A DNA stretch of 64,000 nt. Source: Candidatus Chryseobacterium colombiense (lineage in GTDB: Bacteria; Bacteroidota; Bacteroidia; Flavobacteriales; Weeksellaceae). The translations under genes were made by a program, and so were the position numbers. The notes under the pieces were generated by a model. That model was not told the origin of the DNA and did no database searches. It saw only the letters and a list, made by a program, of their open reading frames with translations. Below are positions 17,663 through 25,457 of the stretch, piece after piece; position 1 is the stretch's first letter, and the number at the start of each line of letters is the position of its first letter. The stretch is from NCBI GenBank assembly GCA_029203185.1, contig CP119310.1:2982001-3046000 (forward strand). Reading direction: 5' to 3'.

Positions 17663-18229
17663 ATGAAAGAGCTTACCGTTATATTTTATATTTCGATGGC
17701 GATTTGGTTTCTGAGTGAGTTTTACTATAAAAAAGTACTTACATCGGGTCAAAATGCTCAGAAAAAAGATAAATCGACGTTAAATATTCTGTGGATTGTT
17801 ATTATTCCTTCGATTTTTCTGGCTGTTCTCATATCGAATGTCTCCAGATGTCCTATCAGTAAGGAAGAATGGATATTTTTTTTGGGTGAAAGCCTGATTA
17901 TAATAGGAATTCTCTTCCGATGGATCATCATCAAATCTCTAGGCAAATATTTTACGGTAGATGTGAGTATCAGAGAAGATCATAAAATTAAGAAAGAAGG
18001 TTTTTACAAGTATATGAGACACCCATCATATACTTTTGCACTGCTTACTTTTGTTGGGCTAGGTTTATTTCTGAATAACTGGATTTCATTTGCGGTTGCC
18101 TTTATTCCTCCGTTCCTGGCGTTCAATTACAGGATTAAAGTGGAAGAGCTGGCTTTAATTGAGCAATTTGGAGATGAATATATTCAATACAGAAAAGAAA
18201 CAAAAAAGCTGATTCCTTTTATTTATTAA
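17663..18229 (+). CDS. isoprenylcysteine carboxyl methyltransferase (ICMT)-family protein
   Basis: A 188 aa membrane protein of the ICMT/PEMT-like methyltransferase group. It has about five hydrophobic segments, and the SAM-binding region is recognisable in FYKYMRHPSYTFALLTF, followed by an E-E-x-x-L motif (KVEELALIEQFGDEYIQYRKE). These bacterial enzymes methylate small or lipid substrates, and the substrate here is unknown. It begins 1 base after the 2TM protein and ends the operon before a strong terminator, so it is tied to the kinase, perhaps altering a membrane signal or lipid. Confidence 0.82.
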   Translation: MKELTVIFYISMAIWFLSEFYYKKVLTSGQNAQKKDKSTLNILWIVIIPSIFLAVLISNVSRCPISKEEWIFFLGESLIIIGILFRWIIIKSLGKYFTVDVSIREDHKIKKEGFYKYMRHPSYTFALLTFVGLGLFLNNWISFAVAFIPPFLAFNYRIKVEELALIEQFGDEYIQYRKETKKLIPFIY

Positions 18230-18260
18230 GATAAAATAGATCATAAATGTATAAAACAGA

Positions 18261-18291
18261 AATCCCGATTCTCCATTGAGTCGGGATTTTT
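18261..18291 (+). terminator. hairpin terminator after the ICMT-like gene
   Basis: AATCCCGA (18261-18268) pairs with TCGGGATT (18281-18288), followed by TTT. It separates the kinase operon from the 2TM/LytTR operon. Confidence 0.8.
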
Positions 18292-18321
18292 ACAATTCGG
18301 GAATCATTTTCTACGGTTCGG
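18292..18321 (+). promoter_or_regulatory. putative LytTR regulator box upstream of the 2TM pair
   Basis: ACAATTCGG (18292-18300), 12 bases, then ACGGTTCGG (18313-18321) form a direct repeat that ends 34 bases before the -7 element. It is the better of two copies in this locus (the other at 12942-12971) and resembles known 9-N12-9 LytTR sites. Confidence 0.65.
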
Positions 18322-18331
18322 TAATATAAAA

Positions 18332-18363
18332 TTGATTTGAGGCAGTTTACAGACCTACATTTG
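18332..18363 (+). promoter_or_regulatory. promoter of the 2TM/LytTR operon
   Basis: The -7 element is TACATTTG (18356-18363). Possible -33 elements are TTG at 18332-18334 (21-base spacer) or TTTG at 18336-18339 (16-base spacer), both imperfect, which fits an activated promoter. Confidence 0.5.
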
Positions 18364-18405
18364 TATCAACAAAAACAAACAGTTAAACATTTTAAAATTA
18401 TAATC

Positions 18406-18702
18406 ATGGAAAATTTATCTTACCAAAAAGAAGTTTTAGCTTACGAAAAAGCATCAAAAAGAGTAAAAGACCTTAAAAGTTTCTACGGAAATCTTAGTTC
18501 TTACTGCCTTGTTATTCCTTTCTTATTTATTTTAAACATCATTACTTCTCCTGAACATTTATGGTTTTACTGGCCAATGTTAGGATGGGGAATCGGACTT
18601 TTAGCTCACGCTGTAAACACTTTCGGAATCGGAAAAGACTGGGAAGAAAGAAAGATCAAACAACTGATGGAGGAAGAAAAAAGCAGAACAAAATCACTTT
18701 AA
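18406..18702 (+). CDS. 2TM domain protein
   Basis: A 98 aa single 2TM domain protein (MENLSYQKEVLAYEKASKRVKDL...). From AYEKASKRVK to the end it closely follows the C-terminal domain of the kinase at 16037, sharing HLWFYWPMLGWGIG and WEERKIK, so the kinase domain and this protein share a recent ancestor. The Met at 18406 is chosen; an upstream start at 18337 lies within the promoter. It is the first gene after a promoter with a LytTR-like box. Confidence 0.85.
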   Translation: MENLSYQKEVLAYEKASKRVKDLKSFYGNLSSYCLVIPFLFILNIITSPEHLWFYWPMLGWGIGLLAHAVNTFGIGKDWEERKIKQLMEEEKSRTKSL

Positions 18703-18726
18703 TTAACAAATAATAACCTTTTAAAA

Positions 18727-19020
18727 ATGAATACGATGAACTACAATCAGGCACAACAGAGAGTACAGGACTTAAAAAGATTCTACAGAAGCATTTTATG
18801 GTTTGGAATCGTGGCTTTTATCATTTATTTTGATGATATTTTCGAAAAAGGAATCTTCAATATTTCACAATGGAACGGGTCGATTATTTTAGCAATTTGG
18901 GGAATTATCTTAACCGTAAAAGCCGTAAAGCTATTTCTTTTAAATTCCGATTGGGAAAGAAATATGCTGGAAAAAGAAATGAGAAAATCAAAAGAACCGG
19001 TAAATTTTAAAAACCAGTAA
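18727..19020 (+). CDS. 2TM domain protein, shorter and divergent
   Basis: A 97 aa 2TM-like protein: YNQAQQRVQDLKRFYRSILWFG, then a membrane span, AIWGIILTVKAVKLF as the second span, and a closing WERNMLEKEMRKS in place of WEERKI. It lies 24 bases after the previous 2TM gene and 47 before the LytTR regulator, so all three are probably one transcript. Confidence 0.8.
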   Translation: MNTMNYNQAQQRVQDLKRFYRSILWFGIVAFIIYFDDIFEKGIFNISQWNGSIILAIWGIILTVKAVKLFLLNSDWERNMLEKEMRKSKEPVNFKNQ

Positions 19021-19067
19021 TTTTTGACTAATTTTATTTCGAAATTTTAACCTAAATCGGGAACTCA

Positions 19068-19811
19068 ATGATCAGAACAGTCATTATCGAAGACGAAAAA
19101 CCGGCTTCAAGGAAATTAGAAAGAATGCTTAATGAATTTCCTGAAATAGAATTGGTAGGGAAAATAGAATCTGTAGAAGAAGGCGTTCAATGGTTTTCTG
19201 AAAATGAGCATCCGCAGCTGATATTTTCCGATATTGTCTTAGGAGACGGTTTATCGTTCGATATTTTTGAGAAAGTTCCTACAAAAGGATTTATTATCTA
19301 TACCACAGCTTTTGATCAGTACACTTTAAAGGCTTTCAAATTAAACAGCATAGATTACCTTCTGAAACCTATTCTGGATGAAGATCTGGCAGGAGCAATC
19401 GAGAAATATAAATCATTTATTCCTTCAGATAACTCTGTCAATTCACAGGAAATTAAACAGTTAATTAAAAAAGAGAAAACAACACTTTCCAGGGTTTTAG
19501 TGAAAATAGGATACAATCTGAAAATTGTACAGACCCACGAGATAAGCTGCTTTTTCAGTGAAAATAAAATTGTTTATCTGCAGACTCAGGAAAGATCTTT
19601 TCCTTCAGATTTTACACTTGATGAACTGGAAGATGTTTTGGATGAGAAGAAGTTTTTTAGAACGAACCGGCAGTTTATCATCAATTCTGACTACATTAAA
19701 AATATCCATACTTCGCCTAATTACAAGGTCGAACTCGAATTTCAGCCACAGGAAGAAATAACGGTCAGCCGTGATCGTGTAAAGGATTTTAAAGATTGGT
19801 TGGTAAGTTAA
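19068..19811 (+). CDS. LytTR-family response regulator
   Basis: A 247 aa two-component regulator. The receiver domain (1-120) has the acidic pair at 8-9 (IIEDE), phospho-acceptor Asp55 in FSDIVLGDG, Thr in YTTAFD and Lys in LLKPI. The LytTR DNA-binding domain covers about 140-247 (ISCFFSENKIVYLQT, FFRTNRQFIINSDYIKNI). LytTR proteins bind paired 9-bp direct repeats one turn apart, as found at 12942 and 18292. Its probable kinase is the LytS-type protein at 16037, encoded just upstream but separated by a terminator and an internal promoter. Confidence 0.93.
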   Translation: MIRTVIIEDEKPASRKLERMLNEFPEIELVGKIESVEEGVQWFSENEHPQLIFSDIVLGDGLSFDIFEKVPTKGFIIYTTAFDQYTLKAFKLNSIDYLLKPILDEDLAGAIEKYKSFIPSDNSVNSQEIKQLIKKEKTTLSRVLVKIGYNLKIVQTHEISCFFSENKIVYLQTQERSFPSDFTLDELEDVLDEKKFFRTNRQFIINSDYIKNIHTSPNYKVELEFQPQEEITVSRDRVKDFKDWLVS

Positions 19812-19892
19812 TTTGAAAAGCTTGGAATTGAGAATAGATTGAAACCTTAACCCAAAACTAACAACAAACAACCATCAACTAATAACCAATAA

Positions 19893-20789
19893 TTATTTGT
19901 AATCTATACGGTTAGATTCTATATCTTCAAGCTGTTTCAGAATAGATTGGGGAATCTCATCACTGTCGATAGGGAAGCTTATGGAATCGGGGATAAAGCT
20001 TTTCCTGTCTGCTTTCTGGAATATTTCAAACAGGGCAATCGGCTCCTGGTTAAAACTGATACATGTACTTATAAAATGCAACTCATGGAGCTTATATTCT
20101 GGATTCTTCAGCTTTTCATTGATGTCTTTTATTCTTGAAATAAAATGCCTCTGACGGATGAAAGTATTGCTGTTCATGATAATAAAAACATAATCTGAAT
20201 ACGCAGTTACTTTTCCAAAATATTTATGACGGTCGCCGCCACTTCTTTCTATGAAGTATTCGCCGGAAGTTTCAGATTTATAGATTTCCGTTGCAGAGCG
20301 CCAGATTCTGTCTTCTTTTGCCTGTAAAGGATTTTCCGGAAGATTTCTGTTGTAGGAATACCAACAACCGATCAATTTATCCAATACTTCTGTATTTTGT
20401 TTCACATTATTCATATCAATTCTGAGATCATTAAAATTGAACGACTCTGTATTTGAATTAATGAAATCTATATAACTTGAATATCCTAAAACTTTAACGA
20501 TAAGACTTAATTTTGCCAGATTCGGTTTGCTTATAACAGCATTTTCATTTTGATAATATTTTTTCAGCTTATTGATAATCAAATGTTCGTAAAGATAATT
20601 GGAGCCTAATAAATCAGGTTCTTTTTTTATTCCTTTTTCCTGCATGTCGCTTAGGATTAAATCATTAAGTTCAGCGACAATATAGGACCATTCGGTTTTT
20701 GAGACATCTTCCCAGTGGTTTTTTTTCAAAAAATGCAAGCCCAGAAAATTCATGAACTTTTCTAAATGCAGGATATCCTCTCTTTTCAT
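19893..20789 (-). CDS. hypothetical protein
   Basis: A 298 aa soluble protein without signal peptide or membrane segments. The N-terminal third is helical and charged (MKREDILHLEKFMNFLGLHFLKKNHW). The middle has LIGCWYSYNRNLPENP and the remainder looks alpha/beta, with TSGEYFIERSGGDRHKYFGKV. No family is recognised. It is convergent with the LytTR regulator and has no obvious operon partner. Confidence 0.7.
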   Translation of the reverse strand: MKREDILHLEKFMNFLGLHFLKKNHWEDVSKTEWSYIVAELNDLILSDMQEKGIKKEPDLLGSNYLYEHLIINKLKKYYQNENAVISKPNLAKLSLIVKVLGYSSYIDFINSNTESFNFNDLRIDMNNVKQNTEVLDKLIGCWYSYNRNLPENPLQAKEDRIWRSATEIYKSETSGEYFIERSGGDRHKYFGKVTAYSDYVFIIMNSNTFIRQRHFISRIKDINEKLKNPEYKLHELHFISTCISFNQEPIALFEIFQKADRKSFIPDSISFPIDSDEIPQSILKQLEDIESNRIDYK

Positions 20790-20901
20790 TATTTAAATTA
20801 TAAGACTAATATAAGATTATTTTAAAACTTAATAAGACTGATGAAAGACTTTTATATTTTCAAATCAAGTGATATTTGAGTAGAAACTAAAAGTTAAAAC
20901 A

Positions 20902-21656
20902 ATGAAAGCAACAGTCCTATTACAGAATGATCCGCTTTGGGCCAGAATTAAGGATTTTTCATTAGATAATCAAATGTAGATTTTCCTTTCTCGAAAAAGT
21001 TGGCAAAAGAAGAAAACTGGACAGAGAATTTTACTAAAAGGGCAATCGAAGAGTACAAAAAGTTTGTCTATCTCTGCTGTATTTTACCCAAAGGGGCTTC
21101 ACCCAGTGAAATTGTAGATAAAGTCTGGCATATGCATTTAATATATACTCAGAATTACTGGGAAGAATTTTGCCCAAATATTCTGCAGCAGAAACTTCAT
21201 CATCATCCTTCAAAAGGAGGTCCAAATGAAAAAGAAAAACATGAAAATTGGTTTCTTGAGACTTTAAAAAACTATGAAGAGATCTTTCAGGAGAAAGTAC
21301 CTGGAGAAATTTGGCTGAACCTGGCGGAAAATAAAAGATATGAAAAAACAGGTAAAAGTTGGCTGAAAATTCTTTCTTTCATTTCAGTGGTTTTTATTTT
21401 AAGTTCCTGTTCAGATGTGATGGGGAATTTATTGTCAATCATATTTATATTAATTCCAATAATTTTTCTGTTCGTCTCTTTTATATCCTGGATTATTAAT
21501 AAAAATGAAGAATATAAAAGTCCAAATAAAAAAGATAAAGGAGGTGGTTTTGGAAGCTGTGGCGGATCATCAAGTTGCAGCAGTTCCTCTGGAAGCAGCT
21601 GTGGAAGCAGTTGTGGAGGAGGTTGCGGCGGGTGTGGTGGATGCGGAGGTAGCTAA
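20902..21656 (+). pseudogene. frameshifted Gly/Cys-rich membrane protein
   Basis: The reading begins at the ATG at 20902 (MKATVLLQNDPLWARIKDFSLDNQ) and meets TAG at 20977-20979. Adding one base near 20970 restores a continuous frame, NVDFPFSKKLAKEENW, that runs to 21656. The restored protein (about 250 aa) has a conserved-looking N-terminal domain with WHMHLIYTQNYWEEFC, two membrane segments (about residues 145-195 of the restored protein) and a C-terminal tail of Gly, Ser and Cys (SCGGSSSCSSSSG, GGGCGGCGGCGG). A late TTG start at 21000 is possible but would lose a good N-terminus. It could be a real lesion or a sequencing error. Confidence 0.75.
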
Positions 21657-21667
21657 AAGTAAAGAGA

Positions 21668-22018
21668 ATGAATAAATATCTTTTTTACACAACCCCGATT
21701 CTGATAAGCTGTATATGGCTTGTTGTGATGAATCATACTTTCAATCCACTATCTTTGAAAGGTCCTGACTTTCTTAAATTCTATTTAATTCTGATCTTTG
21801 GATGCTATGCTTCACTTTTTGCTTTACAGGCACTTAAAGAAAGTTCTTCAAAAACGACATTTTATTTTATGATTTCCATCTTTCTTTTAGGAGTTGTAAA
21901 ACTGATAAAAGGAATTTTATTAGGAAAGCCTGTTGGGTTTTTAATCATAATCCTTGTAATGGAAATTATTATAGTATTGTTTGTTAATGCAGATCATGTA
22001 AACCATAAAATAAAGTAA
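21668..22018 (+). CDS. hypothetical membrane protein
   Basis: A 116 aa protein with four hydrophobic segments (about 5-22, 35-55, 64-82, 90-106) and little loop sequence. No family is recognised. It starts 11 bases after the Gly/Cys-rich gene, so the two share an operon, and it ends before a hairpin terminator. Confidence 0.7.
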   Translation: MNKYLFYTTPILISCIWLVVMNHTFNPLSLKGPDFLKFYLILIFGCYASLFALQALKESSSKTTFYFMISIFLLGVVKLIKGILLGKPVGFLIIILVMEIIIVLFVNADHVNHKIK

Positions 22019-22045
22019 GGTTTTTAAAATTATCTCAAAATAAAA

Positions 22046-22066
22046 CCCGAAACACATTGTTCCGGG
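22046..22066. terminator. hairpin terminator between convergent genes
   Basis: CCCGAAACA (22046-22054) pairs with TGTTCCGGG (22058-22066) with one mismatch and a 3-base loop, flanked by A-rich and T-rich stretches. Confidence 0.7.
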
Positions 22067-22088
22067 CTTATTATTTATAATTACTTTT

Positions 22089-22391
22089 TTATCTTCTGAA
22101 AGGTTTTGTCATTGCGATGTTTCTGTTTTTGTGAAAATCACCTCTCTGATATTGTGCATATTGTTCTTTAGAAAGAATTCTTCTCAATTTTGCATCATAT
22201 TCTCTTGCTGTCAGTCTCTGTTTTGAAAGTGCATAAATCTCTTTTTCCTGACGCGGAGACAATCTTAATCCTCCGAAATCCTTCTGGCTTTGATGAAACT
22301 CTACTTTAGTATCTCTGAAACCTTCATTTCTCTGTTGTGCGTTTGTAGTGAATGCTATAAATAATCCAGCTACCAAAACTAACTTTTTCAT
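22089..22391 (-). CDS. small secreted hypothetical protein
   Basis: A 100 aa exported protein: signal peptide MKKLVLVAGLFIAFTTNAQ, then a basic helical domain (LRLSPRQEKEIYALSKQRLTAREYDAKLRRILSKEQYAQYQRG). The spacing of the LSPRQ- and LSKEQ-like turns recalls Spy/CpxP-type LTxxQ periplasmic proteins, but the match is weak. The Met at 22391 is chosen because the signal peptide begins there. The gene is monocistronic. Confidence 0.65.
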   Translation of the reverse strand: MKKLVLVAGLFIAFTTNAQQRNEGFRDTKVEFHQSQKDFGGLRLSPRQEKEIYALSKQRLTAREYDAKLRRILSKEQYAQYQRGDFHKNRNIAMTKPFRR

Positions 22392-22543
22392 AATAATCAA
22401 ATTTTAAAATTAATACTTTGTTTCTTACGTAAGAATAAACAATAGATATGCCTGAAATAGGCACGAATAAAGGCTTATAGAAGTATAAGCCTTTTTTATA
22501 GATGAATGATAAAATTTAATCGACGAATGAAAAATATTCTTTT

Positions 22544-23731
22544 TTATGAAATAACCCCGCTTCCTAAAAGTTCTTCTCCATTATACCATGCAGCGAACTG
22601 CCCTTCTGCGATGGCAGACTGAGGTTCTTCAAATTCCACGTAAAAAACATCTTCAAACTGGTATAAAGTTGCCTTTTGTAAAGGTTGCCTGTATCTGAAT
22701 CTGGCCATTACTTCCATAGATTCTCCATTTTTAAGCCTCATATCTTCACGAACCCAATGTAGTTCTGAATTATCAATTTTAAGGGCTTTTTTCAGCAATC
22801 CAGGAAACTGATGTCCTTCTCCTACGAAAAGGATGTTGTTTTCCATGTCTCTGGAGATGATAAAACAGCTTTCTTTATGTCCGCCGATTCCTAGCCCCTT
22901 ACTTTGTCCGATCGTGAAAAATTGAGCTCCTTGATGCTTTCCGATTACTTTCCCGTCGGATTTTTTATAATTGATTTTTTGACTTAAATATTCAAGTTCT
23001 TCCTGTTTTGAAGAAAATTCAGGCGTTCCCTGAGAGAAAAGCGGAGAATCTTTAAAAATTTCTACAATTTCACCTTCTTTAGGAACCAGCTGTTGTTGTA
23101 AAAACTGAGGCAGGCTTACTTTTCCAATAAAGCATAATCCCTGAGAGTCTTTTTTATCAGCCGTTACCAGTCCTATTTCCTTCGCAATTTCTCTTACCTG
23201 AGGTTTTGTAAGTTCTCCAATTGGAAATAAAGCTTTAGATAATTGATCCTGACTCAACTGGCATAAGAAATAAGACTGATCTTTATTGTTGTCTTTTCCT
23301 GCTAAAAGATGGAAAATTTCCTTACCGTTTTCATCAATCGTTGAATCGACTCTTGCATAATGCCCGGTTGCTACCTTATCTGCACCCAAAGACATTGCTG
23401 TTTTCATAAAAACATCAAATTTTACCTCTCTGTTGCACAAAACATCAGGATTCGGAGTTCTTCCTTTCTGATATTCATCGAACATATAATCAACGATTCT
23501 TTCTTTGTAAAGATCACTCATATCGATTACCTGGAAAGGAATTCCAAGCTTTTGAGCAACCATTAGAGCATCATTGCTGTCTTCGATCCACGGACACTCG
23601 TCTTCCAACGTTACCGAAGCATCGTTCCAGTTTCTCATAAATAAAGCCACGACTTCATGGCCTTGCTGTTGCAGCAAATATGCTGTCACACTTGAGTCTA
23701 CACCTCCGGAAAGGCCTACTACTACTTTCAT
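22544..23731 (-). CDS. mnmA: tRNA-specific 2-thiouridylase MnmA
   Basis: MnmA adds sulfur to uridine 34 of Lys, Glu and Gln tRNAs, using ATP and a sulfur relay. The 395 aa protein starts with the PP-loop VVVGLSGGVDSSV. It has the catalytic Cys in PDVLCNREVKF and the second Cys of the persulfide pair in SQGLCFIGKV. The C-terminal beta-barrel domain (KAQ/GQFAAWYNGEELLGSG) is complete. It is slightly longer than E. coli MnmA. It stands alone; a -7-like TATTTTTG lies on the minus strand at 23782-23789. Confidence 0.96.
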   Translation of the reverse strand: MKVVVGLSGGVDSSVTAYLLQQQGHEVVALFMRNWNDASVTLEDECPWIEDSNDALMVAQKLGIPFQVIDMSDLYKERIVDYMFDEYQKGRTPNPDVLCNREVKFDVFMKTAMSLGADKVATGHYARVDSTIDENGKEIFHLLAGKDNNKDQSYFLCQLSQDQLSKALFPIGELTKPQVREIAKEIGLVTADKKDSQGLCFIGKVSLPQFLQQQLVPKEGEIVEIFKDSPLFSQGTPEFSSKQEELEYLSQKINYKKSDGKVIGKHQGAQFFTIGQSKGLGIGGHKESCFIISRDMENNILFVGEGHQFPGLLKKALKIDNSELHWVREDMRLKNGESMEVMARFRYRQPLQKATLYQFEDVFYVEFEEPQSAIAEGQFAAWYNGEELLGSGVIS

Positions 23732-23781
23732 TATATTTCAATTTTACGAAACTCTTAACGGGAGTTCTTAGTTTGACGCCG

Positions 23782-23789
23782 CAAAAATA
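23782..23789 (-). promoter_or_regulatory. -7 promoter element of mnmA
   Basis: The minus strand reads TATTTTTG, fitting TAnnTTTG, about 50 bases before the mnmA start. No -33 TTTG is evident. Confidence 0.35.
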
Positions 23790-23847
23790 CAACTAAAAAA
23801 TTCGTAAAAAAACCATAATTTTAAACATCGACAAAAACAATATTAAT

Positions 23848-24375
23848 ATGAAAAAGTTTATTATTCCTTTATTGCTGCTTATTTCAGGCTCTGTATTTTC
23901 TCAGGTTGCAGTGGGAACTTCTCCGGGAAACAATAACCGATGGACATTCGGAGGAGGTATTGGAGTGGGTTTCGGAAGTAACAGTGCATTTTATTTATCC
24001 GCATCGCCAAGAGTAGGTTACCGGCTTACCGAAGATCTTGAGGGTGGAGTTGCTGGAAGTATTTCTTGGCAGACTTCAGATTTTTATCGTTCTACCATGT
24101 TTGGAGTAGGGCCATTCGCTAATTATTATATTGCGAGATCTTTTTATTTAGGCGCAAATCTTCAGCATTATTTCATTGATTATAAAGATAAGTACTATGA
24201 TTATAAAATGAATAAAGAAGAAACAGCATTATATCTCGGAGGAGGTTATATGCAGAGGATTGGAACTAATTCTTATATGCAGATTGGGATCATGTATAAT
24301 GTTCTTTGGAAAGAAAATGAGAGCATTTTTTCAAGCGGATTAGTTCCGAATATTGGCTTTGTGGTTGGGCTTTAA
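23848..24375 (+). CDS. outer-membrane beta-barrel protein, hypothetical
   Basis: A 175 aa exported protein. The signal peptide MKKFIIPLLLLISGSVFSQ is followed by alternating amphipathic strands rich in Gly and Tyr (TFGGGIGVGFGSNSAFYLSASPRVGYRL, GVGPFANYYIARSFYLGANLQHYF, ALYLGGGYMQRI), ending NIGFVVGL. This is typical of small 8-strand barrels. No ligand or partner is indicated. The gene is monocistronic with a strong terminator. Confidence 0.78.
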   Translation: MKKFIIPLLLLISGSVFSQVAVGTSPGNNNRWTFGGGIGVGFGSNSAFYLSASPRVGYRLTEDLEGGVAGSISWQTSDFYRSTMFGVGPFANYYIARSFYLGANLQHYFIDYKDKYYDYKMNKEETALYLGGGYMQRIGTNSYMQIGIMYNVLWKENESIFSSGLVPNIGFVVGL

Positions 24376-24389
24376 TACAACGGAATATA

Positions 24390-24418
24390 AAAATCCCGAA
24401 AAATTACTTCGGGATTTT
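24390..24418. terminator. bidirectional hairpin terminator
   Basis: AAAATCCCGAA (24390-24400) and TTCGGGATTTT (24408-24418) form a perfect 11-bp stem with a 7-base loop between two convergent genes. Confidence 0.88.
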
Positions 24419-24437
24419 GTTTAACTGTATGTAAAAG

Positions 24438-25007
24438 TTAATAGATTACAATCCATGTTGCTCCGCCTGCAGTGAAGAAAGCCCCACCTGACATATTGGA
24501 AGGAACCACGACTCCCGTTAAATCTGAAATGACGGTTGAACTTCCGCAAAATTGTCCCAAGTAATAGTATCCTCCGGTATTAACTCCAGACTGATCCTTT
24601 ATTCCGAATTTAATTCCAGTCCAAGTGGTAGCTGTACTGAAGGTTGTAAGAACCCCTGTAGGAGCAGTAAATGGAGCAGCAAAATTAGAATTAAGAACCC
24701 ACCTTCCAACTTGAGGAGTGGTAGGAACAGCCGTATTGAATGCAAAAGTATTGTTTACATTCCCATCATAATTGGCATCAATTGATACTGAAGGATTATT
24801 TGTAAATCCGAGTTTTAATAAATCATTGATAGCATCTCTTGACTCCAGGGTGGGAGTACATCCCCCTCCAACATTACCTAAATTGGATTTATTAAGAGTA
24901 AATTCAACATAATTGGGAGTATAATTTTGTATATAAACGGGTGGTAGTGACTGTGCTGAAAGAGAAAAGGATATAAATGCTGTTGCCAGTAAAAATAATT
25001 TTTTCAT
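24438..25007 (-). CDS. secreted hypothetical protein, duplicate pair B member
   Basis: A 189 aa exported protein with signal MKKLFLLATAFISFSLSAQ and no cytoplasmic features. It is a paralogue of the protein at 25458: both share YIQNYT near the start, a xxGIKxGxxD block, GGYYYLGQFCGS and the ending GGA-x-W-x-VxY. Its Met at 25007 is 4 bases after the stop of a lipoprotein gene. The frame is open upstream, but that part is a shadow of the lipoprotein's end. The family is unrecognised; the T9SS C-terminal signals seen elsewhere are absent. Confidence 0.72.
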   Translation of the reverse strand: MKKLFLLATAFISFSLSAQSLPPVYIQNYTPNYVEFTLNKSNLGNVGGGCTPTLESRDAINDLLKLGFTNNPSVSIDANYDGNVNNTFAFNTAVPTTPQVGRWVLNSNFAAPFTAPTGVLTTFSTATTWTGIKFGIKDQSGVNTGGYYYLGQFCGSSTVISDLTGVVVPSNMSGGAFFTAGGATWIVIY

Positions 25008-25011
25008 AAAC

Positions 25012-25386
25012 TTAATTTTGTGATTTGTAATTTTGGTTGATTTCCTTGTTGTACTCTCCATACACTTGCACAGCCCATTTTAGAATTTTTTCTCTGTCGT
25101 TTTCTGTTCTTTTTTCAATTTCAGAATAAGTTACGCCTGTACTTGCTATAAGATCTTTGGCCGCCGGAATTAACATGTCTTTCTTATAATCACTAAGCTC
25201 TGCTGAAGTCCTTGGTCTTTCAGGAGCAGGTTCTTTTTCCATGGCTACTTTTTTGATGACCAGGTTGAATTTTTGAACAGCTTCAGGTTTAGAGATTTCA
25301 GGAACTGCAGAAGTGGCGACGTTTTCGTTGGCACAGGATAAAATAGTAAGCAATGAAATACTTAACAGTAAAAAAGTTTTTTTCAT
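25012..25386 (-). CDS. small lipoprotein, duplicate pair B member
   Basis: A 124 aa lipoprotein with lipobox ILSC (Cys18) and a charged helical domain (KKVAMEKEPAPERPRTSAELSDYKKDML). It differs from the lipoprotein at 26008-26382 at only five residues, so the two copies are recent duplicates or are kept alike by gene conversion. It precedes the secreted partner at 24438 by 4 bases. The Met at 25386 begins the signal; the longer open frame upstream is not coding-like. Function unknown. Confidence 0.78.
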   Translation of the reverse strand: MKKTFLLLSISLLTILSCANENVATSAVPEISKPEAVQKFNLVIKKVAMEKEPAPERPRTSAELSDYKKDMLIPAAKDLIASTGVTYSEIEKRTENDREKILKWAVQVYGEYNKEINQNYKSQN

Positions 25387-25457
25387 GATATTAATTATTG
25401 TTTTAAAATGTGTAGGATTTAGACTCTCAATGTCATTAATCAGATTAATGGTAAAAA

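Noticed and set aside
19812..19892. A/C-rich tract (AACTAACAACAAACAACC) as possible RNA or repeat
   Set aside because: Low-complexity intergenic sequence between converging genes, without stem structure or a second copy.
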